The notes below the pieces were generated by a model. The model saw nothing but the letters and a program-made list of their open reading frames with translations, made no database searches and was not told where the DNA came from. This document shows, one piece after another, positions 42,675 through 51,829 of a stretch of 64,000 bases of DNA. Within the stretch, counting starts at the first letter, position 1; every line of letters begins with the position of its first letter. This stretch comes from Bradyrhizobium sp. CB82 (lineage in GTDB: Bacteria; Pseudomonadota; Alphaproteobacteria; Rhizobiales; Xanthobacteraceae), in contig NZ_CP121650.1 in the NCBI RefSeq assembly GCF_029714405.1, forward strand, positions 6,391,001 to 6,455,000. Direction: 5' to 3'. Made by a program: the position numbers and the translations under genes.

Positions 42675-43702
42675 CGTGTGATCCTCAGCAGACTGACCAG
42701 ATCGCTGTTGGTTGCCATCCGACGTCGATATTTTTTCTGACGACTCCACGCCTGTTGCGAGCAGGACGTTGGGGTGGTGTTCGACGTTCTCGCCCAACGC
42801 AATCTTACCGGAAATGCAATAAGTACAAGTACCCTAAAAGGGGTAATGCGCGCGGTGCAGGGTTCGGCGTCCTTCCACCGTCAGTCACTTCTGAGTGCAC
42901 CGCAAGATAAGTGACCGTGTATCCGAAAACGCCGATCCTAAGAGCAATCCAGTTGCGCAAATCGGCCATGGTGGCCGAGCGGTGCGGCACCATTTTAGGC
43001 ATCCACGTATGGTCTCTATCGCTCGAAGTTCCAGGCTTCTTGGGCTAGGTGCGAGCACAAGATGCGGTGCCGCTTCTCGATCTCGACAAGCAATTGTGTG
43101 GGATCGACCGGTGCCAGACTCAGCTCGGCCTGATCTGTCGTACTTGGGAAACAGATGGGCTGGGGCAATCTAGTGCACCGATTAGCTCGTTAGGGAGCGC
43201 CGCTGTCCATCACCGTCATGCGGCGATTGCCACACCATTGCCCAGGCTCACATGGTACGGCGCACCGCACCAGCCGGTCCAAGCTGCCGCGTTTTCGGCA
43301 TGAAACGCCGGCATGAGTTGCAGGACCTTTCGTTGCCTCTGTCGCGGAAGGCCGAGGTCCGTCGGCGCTGCGTGATAAGGGCGCCCTAAAGGTTAACCGT
43401 CTCTGGTCGCTCATTTTCTGGAGGTGGTACCACTTTTGAATGTTTGGGCGCTTTGCTGCGCTTGCGCTATGATTATTGCAGGGTTGCAAACAAGCGCAGC
43501 CGAGCAACCCTGATGACCAATGCGACGAACCCCTCCTGGAGAAGGCTCCCAACGTCCCAATCAGTCGTCTCCGGCTTCCCCATGGGTTTCTTCCTTAGGG
43601 CAGCTCCAATGCACGTCCTGAAGCCGGCGGCCAGGACTCGCGCCTGCGAGGCAAGCGGCCATGCAGGGCTGAGTGTCGGCGAAAACGAAGAGCATTATTG
43701 CC
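42675..43702. other. one-kilobase region without recognisable genes
   Basis: Neither strand holds an open frame with coding-like composition. Bases 42966-42980 (GGTGGCCGAGCGGTG) resemble the D-arm of a serine tRNA, but no anticodon or T-arm follows. A perfect 10-bp inverted repeat (GCTGCGCTTG at 43455-43464, complement at 43491-43500) lies upstream of the gtrA-like operon. The change in gene direction on either side suggests an old recombination boundary. Confidence 0.45.
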
Positions 43703-44149
43703 ATGAGGATCAATGCACTGACTCTATCAGCCACGAAGCTGGCTTCAGGGCTGCTCAACCGGCTGACTAAAACTGAGCTGTGGATGTTGCTAGGGTTTGG
43801 CGTGACCGGCTTCATCTCCTTTCTATTTTATACGGCCGGCATGTATCTCATGATCTTGGCTGGTTTCGGCCAAGTCGTCGGAGCCATGTGCGGCTTCGTC
43901 CTTGGAACCGTTGTTTCCTATTCGGGAAATACCTTGTGGGTCTTCCGCACGAAACCGACGACGCGAAATATGACTAAGTTTTCGATCGTCACCATCGCCG
44001 GCCTTGTCGCAAATATCTGTATGGCTGATTTGCTGGAGCGGATGCACGTCCGCCCCATCACGACGGTCCTTGTCATTTTCGCGACTGTGCCCTTTTTGAA
44101 CTATCTGGGGCATCGGATATGGACATACCCCCGATATCAAAGCGGTTAA
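43703..44149 (+). CDS. GtrA-family membrane protein
   Basis: 148 residues from ATG 43703 (GTG 43673 possible). Four membrane segments in the GtrA pattern: LLGFGVTGFISFLFYT, VVGAMCGFVLGTVVSYSGN, FSIVTIAGLVANI and TTVLVIFATVPFLNYLGHR, with the typical NTLWVFR between segments two and three. GtrA is thought to flip a lipid-linked sugar to the periplasm for side-chain addition. It opens an operon with a GtrB-like enzyme (45276) and overlaps the next gene by 31 bases. Confidence 0.87.
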   Translation: MRINALTLSATKLASGLLNRLTKTELWMLLGFGVTGFISFLFYTAGMYLMILAGFGQVVGAMCGFVLGTVVSYSGNTLWVFRTKPTTRNMTKFSIVTIAGLVANICMADLLERMHVRPITTVLVIFATVPFLNYLGHRIWTYPRYQSG

Positions 44150-45249
44150 GTGGCGCCGGTTCGAAGGCATCGGCAACTCGTCGCGGCCGCGACGCGCTTG
44201 ATGCAATCGTTATCGGTGGCGGCTTCTATGGATGCGAAGTCGCGCTTGAATTACGGCGGATCGGCTTTGACCAAATCGTTCTCATCGAACGAGAACCCGG
44301 CCTCCTCCGCCGGGCATCCTTCGTAAACCAAGCGCGCGTTCACGGCGGCTACCATTATCCCCGTTCCTACACCACAGCACTGAAATCGCGTAAGAACTTC
44401 ACACGCTTCGTGGCCGAATATGACTACGCGGTCACGCATGGCCTCGAGAAATATTACGCGATGGTCCGCGGATCGCGCGTCTCGGCCGATCAGTTTGAGG
44501 TTTTCTGCCATCGCATTGGAGCGTTTTGCCGGCAGGCCCCCCGCGAAATTGCCGATCTGTTCGAGCGCGGAACCCTCGACCGGGTTTTCCTCGTGACAGA
44601 ACTCGCGTTTGACTCGGTCAAGATCCGAAAAGTTCTGGAAGGTCACCTTAGGGCGGCGGGAATTGACGTCCGGCTGAATTCGTCCGCCGTGATCACGGGG
44701 ACCGGCGATCGTTTCGTCGAGGTAAGTCTCCCCGGCGAGACACTGCGATCCCGGTGGGTCTTCAACTGCACTTACGCCGCCCTCGATACGGTCGGCGTCG
44801 ATCTGCGAACCCGGATCAAAAGAGAATTGACCGAAATGGTTTTGCTCGTCCCCCCAATGCAATTGGAGGGCCGAGGCATCACCGTAATAGACGGCCCATT
44901 CTTTTCCGTCATGCCCTTCCCTCCCGCGGGACTACACTCGTTGTCCCACGTTCGGTATACCCCTCACGAGGCGATTTCCGGACCTGAGGGCTCAAAACTC
45001 CGACCCGTGAAGAGCAACGCGAACGCCATCGTGCGCGACTCCGCGCGATACATGCCGTGTCTTTCGCGAGCGCGCATCGAAAGATCCATCTACGAAATCA
45101 AGGCAGTCTTGATCGCGACAGAGCGTGACGACGCGCGGCCGATACTCGCCGAGAGAAATCCTGGCAATGGACGGATTCTGTCGGTGCTTGGCTCCAAAAT
45201 CGACAATATCTACGAAGTGCGCGAGTTCTTGCGCAATCAGACGTGGTGA
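44119..45249 (+). CDS. FAD-dependent oxidoreductase (DAO family)
   Basis: 376 residues. The dinucleotide-binding motif AIVIGGGFYGCEVALEL is near residue 30, ending in the acidic IEREPG, and the C-terminal FAD contact ILSVLGSKIDNIYEV matches the family. Members oxidise amino or hydroxy acids, or sugars. Its place between gtrA and the GtrB-like gene, together with an epimerase and an isomerase, suggests it forms part of a pathway to an unusual sugar. The substrate is not evident. Confidence 0.82.
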   Translation: MDIPPISKRLSGAGSKASATRRGRDALDAIVIGGGFYGCEVALELRRIGFDQIVLIEREPGLLRRASFVNQARVHGGYHYPRSYTTALKSRKNFTRFVAEYDYAVTHGLEKYYAMVRGSRVSADQFEVFCHRIGAFCRQAPREIADLFERGTLDRVFLVTELAFDSVKIRKVLEGHLRAAGIDVRLNSSAVITGTGDRFVEVSLPGETLRSRWVFNCTYAALDTVGVDLRTRIKRELTEMVLLVPPMQLEGRGITVIDGPFFSVMPFPPAGLHSLSHVRYTPHEAISGPEGSKLRPVKSNANAIVRDSARYMPCLSRARIERSIYEIKAVLIATERDDARPILAERNPGNGRILSVLGSKIDNIYEVREFLRNQTW

Positions 45250-45275
45250 AGTGAACCCACGAATGGGGACGAGCG

Positions 45276-46310
45276 ATGACCGTGATGCTGACGTCCGTGA
45301 CTGCGATCATTCTTATTCGCGACCGCTCTGTCGCGATCGACAGCTTGTTGCTGTTATCGGATACACTGGCGCGCCACTTCACCGACGTCGAAATTGTGCT
45401 CGTGGCCATTGAGCCCTCCGAATCGGCCAATATGGACTTCAAAAAGGTGGCCGAAACAATCCCCGACATCACAATAGTTTTCCTGAATGAAACCGTTCGC
45501 GATGATGTGGCTCGACTTTTAGGCATTGATCACGCTGTCTCTGACTACATCCTGTTCTGCACACCTCTAGACTTCGAGATAGGAGCCCTGAGCGGCTTTG
45601 CCGACGCTGCCGCAAGGGGGGCGGATCTCGTATTGGGCCATACCGATGGGGGAGTCATCGTCGATCGCGGCGTCGCCGCAAACTTTCTGTTCTGGCTATT
45701 CTGTCGACTGTACTCCGCCCTCAACGGCGCGAATTTTGAGAAGCATCCGCCATCGTTCCGCATGCTCACGCGACCCGCAGCCATGTTCATCGCCACCAAA
45801 AACGACGGTGAAGTTCGTATCCGCGCCAACTCACTCGGCTCCGGATTTACAACCGAAACGATTGACGTCCTGGGGACAACCAAAATTGTGCGCGGCGGCA
45901 TCGACGTGAAGCGCGGCATCTCGACAGCCTTAGAACTTATCATGACCGGCAGCACGCTACCGCTTAGGCTCGCATCCTACCTCGGGTTCTTTAGCGGCAT
46001 CGGCTCGTTGTTCTACGCCGTCTATGCGCTGATCATTTATTTCTTCAAAACAGAAGTCGCACCAGGCTGGACGACTCTCTCACTGCAATCAGCTGGAATG
46101 ATGTTCGCTATGAGCTTGCAATTTCTTTTTCTGTCAGAATATCTCATCAAGATCCTTGCCGCCTCACCGGTGACGAGTCGGCGTTATCTTGTCGCGCGCG
46201 AAGTGCGCGGTCCGCTATCACGTCGCAGTCAACGACTCAACATCGTTGATCAGGAAGGCCGCTACCAGGTCGGCGCTCCGGCTGATCTGCTCACCGAGGT
46301 GGACCGCTGA
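45276..46310 (+). CDS. GtrB/DPM1-like polyprenyl-phosphate glycosyltransferase, degenerate active site
   Basis: 344 residues. The C-terminal third has the two membrane segments and connecting loop of GtrB proteins (LASYLGFFSGIGSLFYAVYA and FAMSLQFLFLSEYLIKIL, then RYLVARE). The N-terminal GT-A-like part is atypical: the usual opening VIPVYNE is absent and the metal-binding DxD region reads FCTPLDFE. It may have a changed donor or no catalytic activity. Its stop overlaps the next start (TGATG). Confidence 0.78.
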   Translation: MTVMLTSVTAIILIRDRSVAIDSLLLLSDTLARHFTDVEIVLVAIEPSESANMDFKKVAETIPDITIVFLNETVRDDVARLLGIDHAVSDYILFCTPLDFEIGALSGFADAAARGADLVLGHTDGGVIVDRGVAANFLFWLFCRLYSALNGANFEKHPPSFRMLTRPAAMFIATKNDGEVRIRANSLGSGFTTETIDVLGTTKIVRGGIDVKRGISTALELIMTGSTLPLRLASYLGFFSGIGSLFYAVYALIIYFFKTEVAPGWTTLSLQSAGMMFAMSLQFLFLSEYLIKILAASPVTSRRYLVAREVRGPLSRRSQRLNIVDQEGRYQVGAPADLLTEVDR

Positions 46311-47098
46311 TGCGCCTCATGCAAGGTTCGGCCCTGATCGGCCATACCGGCTTTGTGGGAAGCAATTTGGCACGGGACCGACGTTTTGGGACCCTCGCCA
46401 ATTCGAAGACAATTGGCGACCTTATCGGCCGTCGGTTCGAGACGATTGTCTGCGCCGGCGTCTCTGCCACCAAATGGCTCGCAAATAGGGATCCGGAAGC
46501 GGACCGGCTTGGTATTGAGCGGCTCAAGACAGTGCTCGAAACGCTCACAGCCGAAGAATTCATTCTGATTTCCACAATTGACGTCTATCCAGACCCTAGC
46601 CAGCCGCTGAACGAAGACGCCACTATCAACAATGTGCCGAGCCATGCCTATGGGTGCCATCGGCTAGAACTGGAGAACTGGGTGAGCAGTCGTTTCGAAA
46701 AGACTCGCATTGTCCGCCTGCCTGCACTCTTTGGGCCCGGCCTAAAGAAGAACGTGATTTTCGACCTCCTCCACGACAATCAAACCAACAATATCAATCC
46801 GGCAAGCAGCTTTCAGTGGTACTCGCTGATGCGCCTCGCCGACGATCTCGATCTCATCCGGTCGCAAAACCTATCTCTGGTCAATCTGTTTCCAGAACCT
46901 ATCGCCACGGCGGATATTCTGGATGCATTCTTCCCGAATTCACATCCTGGCGCGCCGGTTTTGCCTGCCCCGAACTATTGCTTGACGACCCGCTACTCGA
47001 AGCTGTTTGGCGGACCGCACAATTTTGTCTGCTCACGCATCTCTGTTCTCGGCCAGCTCGCCGACTTTGTTGCGAACGAACGGAGGAATAAGACGTGA
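46310..47098 (+). CDS. NAD(P)-dependent epimerase/dehydratase-like protein
   Basis: 262 residues. The Rossmann glycine motif is GHTGFVGSNL (11-20) and the region LISTIDVYPDP equals the serine-bearing strand of SDR epimerases; the YxxxK motif is replaced by YGCHRLELEN, where lysine is missing, so classic SDR chemistry is uncertain. It is shorter than the usual 310-330 residues. It lies in the overlapping operon between the GtrB-like gene and the isomerase. Confidence 0.72.
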   Translation: MRLMQGSALIGHTGFVGSNLARDRRFGTLANSKTIGDLIGRRFETIVCAGVSATKWLANRDPEADRLGIERLKTVLETLTAEEFILISTIDVYPDPSQPLNEDATINNVPSHAYGCHRLELENWVSSRFEKTRIVRLPALFGPGLKKNVIFDLLHDNQTNNINPASSFQWYSLMRLADDLDLIRSQNLSLVNLFPEPIATADILDAFFPNSHPGAPVLPAPNYCLTTRYSKLFGGPHNFVCSRISVLGQLADFVANERRNKT

Positions 47099-47901
47099 CC
47101 GAGCAACAGCTATCGGTGTCAAATATTGCTTGGCCTCCAGGCCAACACGATTCGGCCGTCGCTTTGCTGTTGTCGTTGGGCGTGCGCGGAATCGAGATTG
47201 CACCCTTCAACTTCTTTAGAACGTGGGAGATCGATGATAAACTCCTCCGTGATTTCAAAGCCCGTCTCGACGACGCTGGCATGATCTGCCCAGCAGTCCA
47301 GGGCATCATGTTCAACGTCCCCAGCGCTCATCTTTTCGCCTCAACTGAGGCTCGGTCCGTCCTGCAGAAACATCTCGTCAAGATTGCAAAGGTTGCCGGC
47401 GTTCTCCGAGCCAGAGCCTGCGTCTTCGGCGCTCCCAAACTGCGCGATCCGGGTGCGCTTGAATCCGACGAAGCATTCCAGATTGCGGTTGAGCTCTTTT
47501 CCTCGCTGGCGCCGGCCTTCGCCTCCGAAGGCACGGCACTGTCGTTTGAGCCAAACGCGGCTGTCTATGCGTGCCGTTTCGTAACAACGACGAGCGAGGC
47601 CATTGATCTAGTTGCGGCCGTCAATCATCCCGGCGTAAGGCTGCAGATCGATACAGGAACGATATTTCTCGAACGGGAGAATCCGTCAGTTTTGACGCGC
47701 GCCGTGGAATTCGCCGTCCACGCTCACATCAGCGAGCCCGGATTGGCGCCGGTCGGGCAAAGCGGTCTCGACCATTCGCCTCTGGCAAAGGCACTCGCCG
47801 ACGGCGGCTACAACGGTTCCATTTCGATTGAGATGAAATCGTCGTCAAATTGGCAGGAGAACGTGAAACGCGCCATCGCATTCGCGCGGGAGCATTATTA
47901 A
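47095..47901 (+). CDS. sugar phosphate isomerase/epimerase (xylose isomerase-like TIM barrel)
   Basis: 268 residues. GTG 47095 is the start, fixed by the ribosome site GGAGG (47082-47086) just upstream, and it overlaps the previous stop. The order of TIM-barrel metal ligands is visible: LSFEPNA (glutamate), LQIDTGTI (aspartate), VHAHISEPG (histidine) and SIEMKSS (glutamate). Family members move the carbonyl or epimerise sugars and inositols. Probably one step towards the sugar used by the GtrA/GtrB set. Confidence 0.82.
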   Translation: MTEQQLSVSNIAWPPGQHDSAVALLLSLGVRGIEIAPFNFFRTWEIDDKLLRDFKARLDDAGMICPAVQGIMFNVPSAHLFASTEARSVLQKHLVKIAKVAGVLRARACVFGAPKLRDPGALESDEAFQIAVELFSSLAPAFASEGTALSFEPNAAVYACRFVTTTSEAIDLVAAVNHPGVRLQIDTGTIFLERENPSVLTRAVEFAVHAHISEPGLAPVGQSGLDHSPLAKALADGGYNGSISIEMKSSSNWQENVKRAIAFAREHY

Positions 47902-47917
47902 GCGGGAGCATTATTAA
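47886..47917. repeat. 16-bp perfect tandem duplication at a gene junction
   Basis: GCGGGAGCATTATTAA occurs at 47886-47901 and again at 47902-47917. The first copy holds the stop codon of the isomerase gene and the second lies directly before the ATG at 47918, so it also places GGGAG close to that start. It looks like a recent slippage event. Confidence 0.8.
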
Positions 47918-48709
47918 ATGGACCCTACCCTCACCTCCAGCAGGCAAATCCCTGAGCATAGTGTTTCCGACTTTCTTCCCAAGCGTCATGACTACGTGCT
48001 TGTCATTCCCGTACTCAACGAGGGCGAACGCATTCGTCACCAAATCGGACGCATCGCGGCTATTAGACCACCCGTCGACATTGTGATCGCAGATGGTGGC
48101 TCCAAAGATGGCTCACTCGATTCAGATCTTTTGAAAAAGTCTGGCGTTCGGGCCTTGCTCATCAAAAAAGGCCCCGGACGTCTAAGCGCGCAACTGCGTG
48201 TGGCCTACGCCTGGGCGCTCGACCAAGGCTACCTCGGCATCGTAACAATTGACGGAAATGGCAAGGACGATGTCGCCGCCATTGGCGATTTCGTCGAAAA
48301 GCTACGCGATGGCTATGATTACGTCCAGGGCTCGCGCTATATAGCAGGCGGGAAGGATATCAACACACCCATCGATAGAAAGATTGGTGGGCGCATGATC
48401 CACGCGCCGGTGATGAGCCTCTCGGGTCGCCACTTCTTTACCGATACAACCAATGGATTTCGCGGCTATTCGGCACGCTATCTTCTGGACCCACGGGTTG
48501 CTCCCTTCCGAGATGTCTTCCGCCGCTACGAACTGCTATTCTATCTGACCGTTCGCGCCGGGCAACTTGGCTATCGGATCATCGAAATCCCCGTCATCCG
48601 TTCCTATCCCAAGGGCGAGAGGACCCCAACAAAGATCAACGGCTTCCGCGGCCGACTCGTCATGCTGGGAGAACTGTTTTCTGTGGCCCTCGGCAGATTC
48701 GATCCGTAG
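47918..48709 (+). CDS. family 2 glycosyltransferase (dolichol-phosphate mannose synthase-like)
   Basis: 263 residues with the complete GT-A signature: LVIPVLNEGERI, IVIADGGSKDGS, the metal site VTIDGNGKDD, VQGSRYIAGG and the acceptor-side RRYELLFYLTVRAGQLGYRI in two pieces (RRYELLFYLTVRA, QLGYRIIEIPV). There are no membrane segments, unlike the GtrB-like gene two before it. It may form the polyprenyl-phosphate sugar that the GtrA protein flips, doing the work that the degenerate enzyme at 45276 cannot. Confidence 0.87.
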   Translation: MDPTLTSSRQIPEHSVSDFLPKRHDYVLVIPVLNEGERIRHQIGRIAAIRPPVDIVIADGGSKDGSLDSDLLKKSGVRALLIKKGPGRLSAQLRVAYAWALDQGYLGIVTIDGNGKDDVAAIGDFVEKLRDGYDYVQGSRYIAGGKDINTPIDRKIGGRMIHAPVMSLSGRHFFTDTTNGFRGYSARYLLDPRVAPFRDVFRRYELLFYLTVRAGQLGYRIIEIPVIRSYPKGERTPTKINGFRGRLVMLGELFSVALGRFDP

Positions 48710-48753
48710 CAGGTATAGCGGTCCCGCTGGTGCACTTAAGAACATCGACAACC

Positions 48754-50283
48754 TCAAGACTTGAACGCGAAAAGCTCGTCGGAAATTGACCCTTTAGCCA
48801 TTCGCGGAGCTGCGGCGACTGACCAGAGCTTCGAGCCACCCAAAACAAATACCAGCCACAACAGCGGCCATATCGGGTACATGTATCGTGGCAGAGCAAT
48901 CTCGCCCAGCGCAGTAGCCACCATGTTCATCTGAATCATCAACGACACTATCCAGATAATCACCCAACCTGAGTCGACCCGCTTTTTCAGCGCCAGGGCC
49001 GGCAGCAGAAGAAGGTTCACCAGGGAAAACGCCACCGCCGAAACCTGGATAGCATCGATTACCAAAATGAGCGCGAGAGGTCGAGCCTGCGGAGCCTCGA
49101 TCTTTGCCACCCCAGATTCACCTGGTGCATACGAGCTTTTGATGCGCATTTCCGCGATAGCCGCTGGAACAAGACGAACTGTATAATCAGTTCGCTCGGG
49201 GATCATCGCTGGAAGTGGCGGCGGATTGCGCTCCAAGAACTCCTGATATCGTTGACGCTTATGACTCGTTATGAACGTGTAGTTTCTCGCCAAATTAACG
49301 TAGTCCCGAGCGATCTGCCCGATGAAGTATAGGGGATCGCATCTTATATGTTCGAGTGTATAACTCAAAAGTATTGGATCGGCCTCCTCGCCGCGCTGAA
49401 ACCCGTGTCGCTCAACAAGCGTGGGAATGATCACACCGAACCGCAAATATTCGCCAATGCTCTGACGCATGAGATCACGAAATTCGGGCGGCGCATTCTG
49501 AATGTAATCGTTGGTCGGCAGGACAGACTGTCTAATAAAAGCCAAATCTGCATTATCCGTCGCCAATGTCTCTGGTGGCATGCCGAAAATAGCTTTGGCA
49601 AACAGGCCCCGGGCAACAGGTGAGAAGGACTTAGGGCTCCCGTGCAAGAGATAGTTTGTTGCCGGAGTCACGCAGATACCGAGGGTGACCGCCGCAAGGA
49701 TCGGCGCCGAGGATCGAATCGCTGCTCTCCAGCCAAAAAAATAGAGCCCCGCTGCGAGCGCAGCCGGAACCATTGCAATGTTGACCGGCCGGACGGGAAT
49801 CGCGAGGAGAACAATCAAACACAGTGGCACATATCGACGCAGCGACGGGCGAGCACCGAACCAGAATAGTGAGGCTATGAACATCAGGTAGAGACTCATC
49901 GACAGAGCATCGGCCATAATCAATTGGGCTGACCTGAAGGGGGCCGGATAAACGAGCAATCCAATTTCGAGAATGAGGGCCATCAACCAACGCTGGGTGG
50001 TGTAAGCGACAACCGAAGCCACAACAACCGCACTCACCCCAAGCATTACGATCTGAGCTGTCGCCACATGGTCGTAACCGTGTGTGAGACTTTTGATCGC
50101 TGCGAGAAAGAGAGGATAGCCAACCGGCCGCCCCGGATCGAAATACATGTAGCCTGGCGAGTCGCCGGTAAGCAGGGCTCCCGGAGATATTCTTAGATAA
50201 ACAGCCGTCGCCGCTAGTCCAACGAGCCAAAAGATGGCCTGTCTGCGAAGTTCTAAACGAGGTGCCACGCGACTAGGCAACAT
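48754..50283 (-). CDS. polytopic membrane protein, GT-C (family 39-like) glycosyltransferase
   Basis: 509 residues with about ten membrane segments. The first outer loop carries LLTGDSPGYMYFDPGRPVGYP, split as LLTGDSPGYMYF and DPGRPVGYP, whose acidic residues fit the catalytic position of GT-C enzymes that use lipid-phosphate sugars. A large soluble stretch (about 235-400) lies between the first eight segments and the last ones. It converges with the preceding gene; together with GtrA and GtrB-like proteins it would make a three-part side-chain addition system. The family call is by topology. Confidence 0.7.
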   Translation of the reverse strand: MLPSRVAPRLELRRQAIFWLVGLAATAVYLRISPGALLTGDSPGYMYFDPGRPVGYPLFLAAIKSLTHGYDHVATAQIVMLGVSAVVVASVVAYTTQRWLMALILEIGLLVYPAPFRSAQLIMADALSMSLYLMFIASLFWFGARPSLRRYVPLCLIVLLAIPVRPVNIAMVPAALAAGLYFFGWRAAIRSSAPILAAVTLGICVTPATNYLLHGSPKSFSPVARGLFAKAIFGMPPETLATDNADLAFIRQSVLPTNDYIQNAPPEFRDLMRQSIGEYLRFGVIIPTLVERHGFQRGEEADPILLSYTLEHIRCDPLYFIGQIARDYVNLARNYTFITSHKRQRYQEFLERNPPPLPAMIPERTDYTVRLVPAAIAEMRIKSSYAPGESGVAKIEAPQARPLALILVIDAIQVSAVAFSLVNLLLLPALALKKRVDSGWVIIWIVSLMIQMNMVATALGEIALPRYMYPIWPLLWLVFVLGGSKLWSVAAAPRMAKGSISDELFAFKS

Positions 50284-50536
50284 TCAGACTGCTCATCACG
50301 TCGGTCCCTGCAATGCGCGATCAGGCGCTTTGGCAACCCGGGTGTCCTGACACCGCCTTAGAAGCTAAGTAGTTGGGCTCGAGCTGGAGCGCGACCAATT
50401 CCCGCTCCATTCCTCCCAGAATGGTACTCGCTACCGCGAGACCGGCCGCGGGGGAGTATATTTCAGTTGATCGACACGGATCGAGCGCAATGGAGGTAAT
50501 CCAATGGATGGAATAGCGCGAACCGGCAGCCAAGCA

Positions 50537-51688
50537 TCACGAAGATGAATGTAGTTGCATCAAGTGGCGCGGATCACGCAGTAGCATGTGAACAGCCTGC
50601 TGTAGGCCGTTCATTCGGGCCTGAAATGCAATTTCTGAGTCAAACCCGCCAACGAACAGGCGAGGAAGCGCAAACTGATTTAGATGCTGAGTGCAGAGCT
50701 GCTCCGGCCGCGTGGTTACCGCGGTCGAAAAGCCTGCGTCGCTGGCGAGATTCTCTTCGCGAGGACCACATGCTTTGGGGTCGCCATATGGATAAGCGAA
50801 GTGCCGCACCGGCCTTTGCGTCAAATCCTGCAGATATCTTTTGTTGTCGGCCATTTCGGCCCGCGCCGAAGCGCTATCCAATGTCTTAAGCGCTGGGTGC
50901 GAGGTTGTGTGCCCGCCAAACGAAACGAGGGGATGACGGGACAGCACCTGAATCTCCTGTTCGTCAAGGAAATACGCCTCGTTCAAGGCCGACAGCGATA
51001 CACCCGCTTTGTGGAACGTTGGTCCAAGCATCGTCGCACGTTGATAATCCTGATGGACCCACTGCGCGGCTCGGGCCAACGCGGAGACCTTCGCCTCAAA
51101 GTCAGGACAATGGAATCGGGTGTCCATTGCATCGATTGTAACGTCGTCCCGTGAGCGAAACAGTTCACGCAGTCCGAGCCACCACGCTTGCAGCGTTCGT
51201 GTCGGGGCACCAGTCGGTACATACATGAGGAACGGCGCATTGTGCCGCTCAAGGATTGGAAGCGCCACCGAAACATTGTCTCGATAACCGTCATCGAAAG
51301 TGAGCACTGCATAGCGACGCGATCGATCGTCCCGCGACACTCGCTCAAGGCATTCCTCGAGGCTCACAATCTCCCATCCTTCTCGCCGCAGCCAACTGAG
51401 CGAATGCTCAAATAGCGAGATCGACGTCCCGGTTGCCAATTCCAATCGAAACTCTCTCTGTATCTCGTGGAACATGATGATGGCGGCGCGGCCCGCAAAT
51501 AGACTGCGAAAGGCCGGCATAAGCCCAGCCCAACTGACCCCGTGGCACACGAAATCCTTCAGTGGCTGTTTCATGGAGCCGGCGACCACCTCTGCACGGA
51601 CAACCCGATCTCGATGAGCGGGAGCATCGCATCGAGCGAGCGAGTTTGCCAAGACCATTTGCCATGACCACAGGTCTCGTGCGGACAC
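50537..51688 (-). CDS. polysaccharide deacetylase family protein
   Basis: 383 residues. The NodB-type metal and catalytic residues are visible: TFDDGY with D132 and D133, GGHTTSHPAL with H260 and H264, and the later FAYPYGD motif. It removes N-acetyl or O-acetyl groups from a polysaccharide. There is no clear signal peptide, so a cytoplasmic or lipid-linked substrate is possible. A later Met (39, MKQPLKDF) may be the real start. It is transcribed away from the GT4 gene at 51830 across 141 bases. Confidence 0.88.
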   Translation of the reverse strand: MSARDLWSWQMVLANSLARCDAPAHRDRVVRAEVVAGSMKQPLKDFVCHGVSWAGLMPAFRSLFAGRAAIIMFHEIQREFRLELATGTSISLFEHSLSWLRREGWEIVSLEECLERVSRDDRSRRYAVLTFDDGYRDNVSVALPILERHNAPFLMYVPTGAPTRTLQAWWLGLRELFRSRDDVTIDAMDTRFHCPDFEAKVSALARAAQWVHQDYQRATMLGPTFHKAGVSLSALNEAYFLDEQEIQVLSRHPLVSFGGHTTSHPALKTLDSASARAEMADNKRYLQDLTQRPVRHFAYPYGDPKACGPREENLASDAGFSTAVTTRPEQLCTQHLNQFALPRLFVGGFDSEIAFQARMNGLQQAVHMLLRDPRHLMQLHSSS

Positions 51689-51829
51689 CTCTTTGTGGGT
51701 AATCCGGACTCCCTCCAGGTAACGCCTTTTAGCCCGGCATCAATATTGGTGGGCGGCCTAACGTGACCGTCAGCCAGGTCATTCTCGCTGGAAGCAGCAT
51801 GACCATGCTGGTGAGCACGAGGTCATTCC

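Noticed and set aside
42966..42980. Possible tRNA-Ser start (GGTGGCCGAGCGGTG)
   Set aside because: The bases resemble a D-arm, but no anticodon stem, variable arm, T-arm or CCA end follows within 100 bases.
43190..43552. Open frame of 120 codons on the minus strand in the gene-free kilobase
   Set aside because: The protein has a shadow-like composition, no recognisable segment and no ribosome site.
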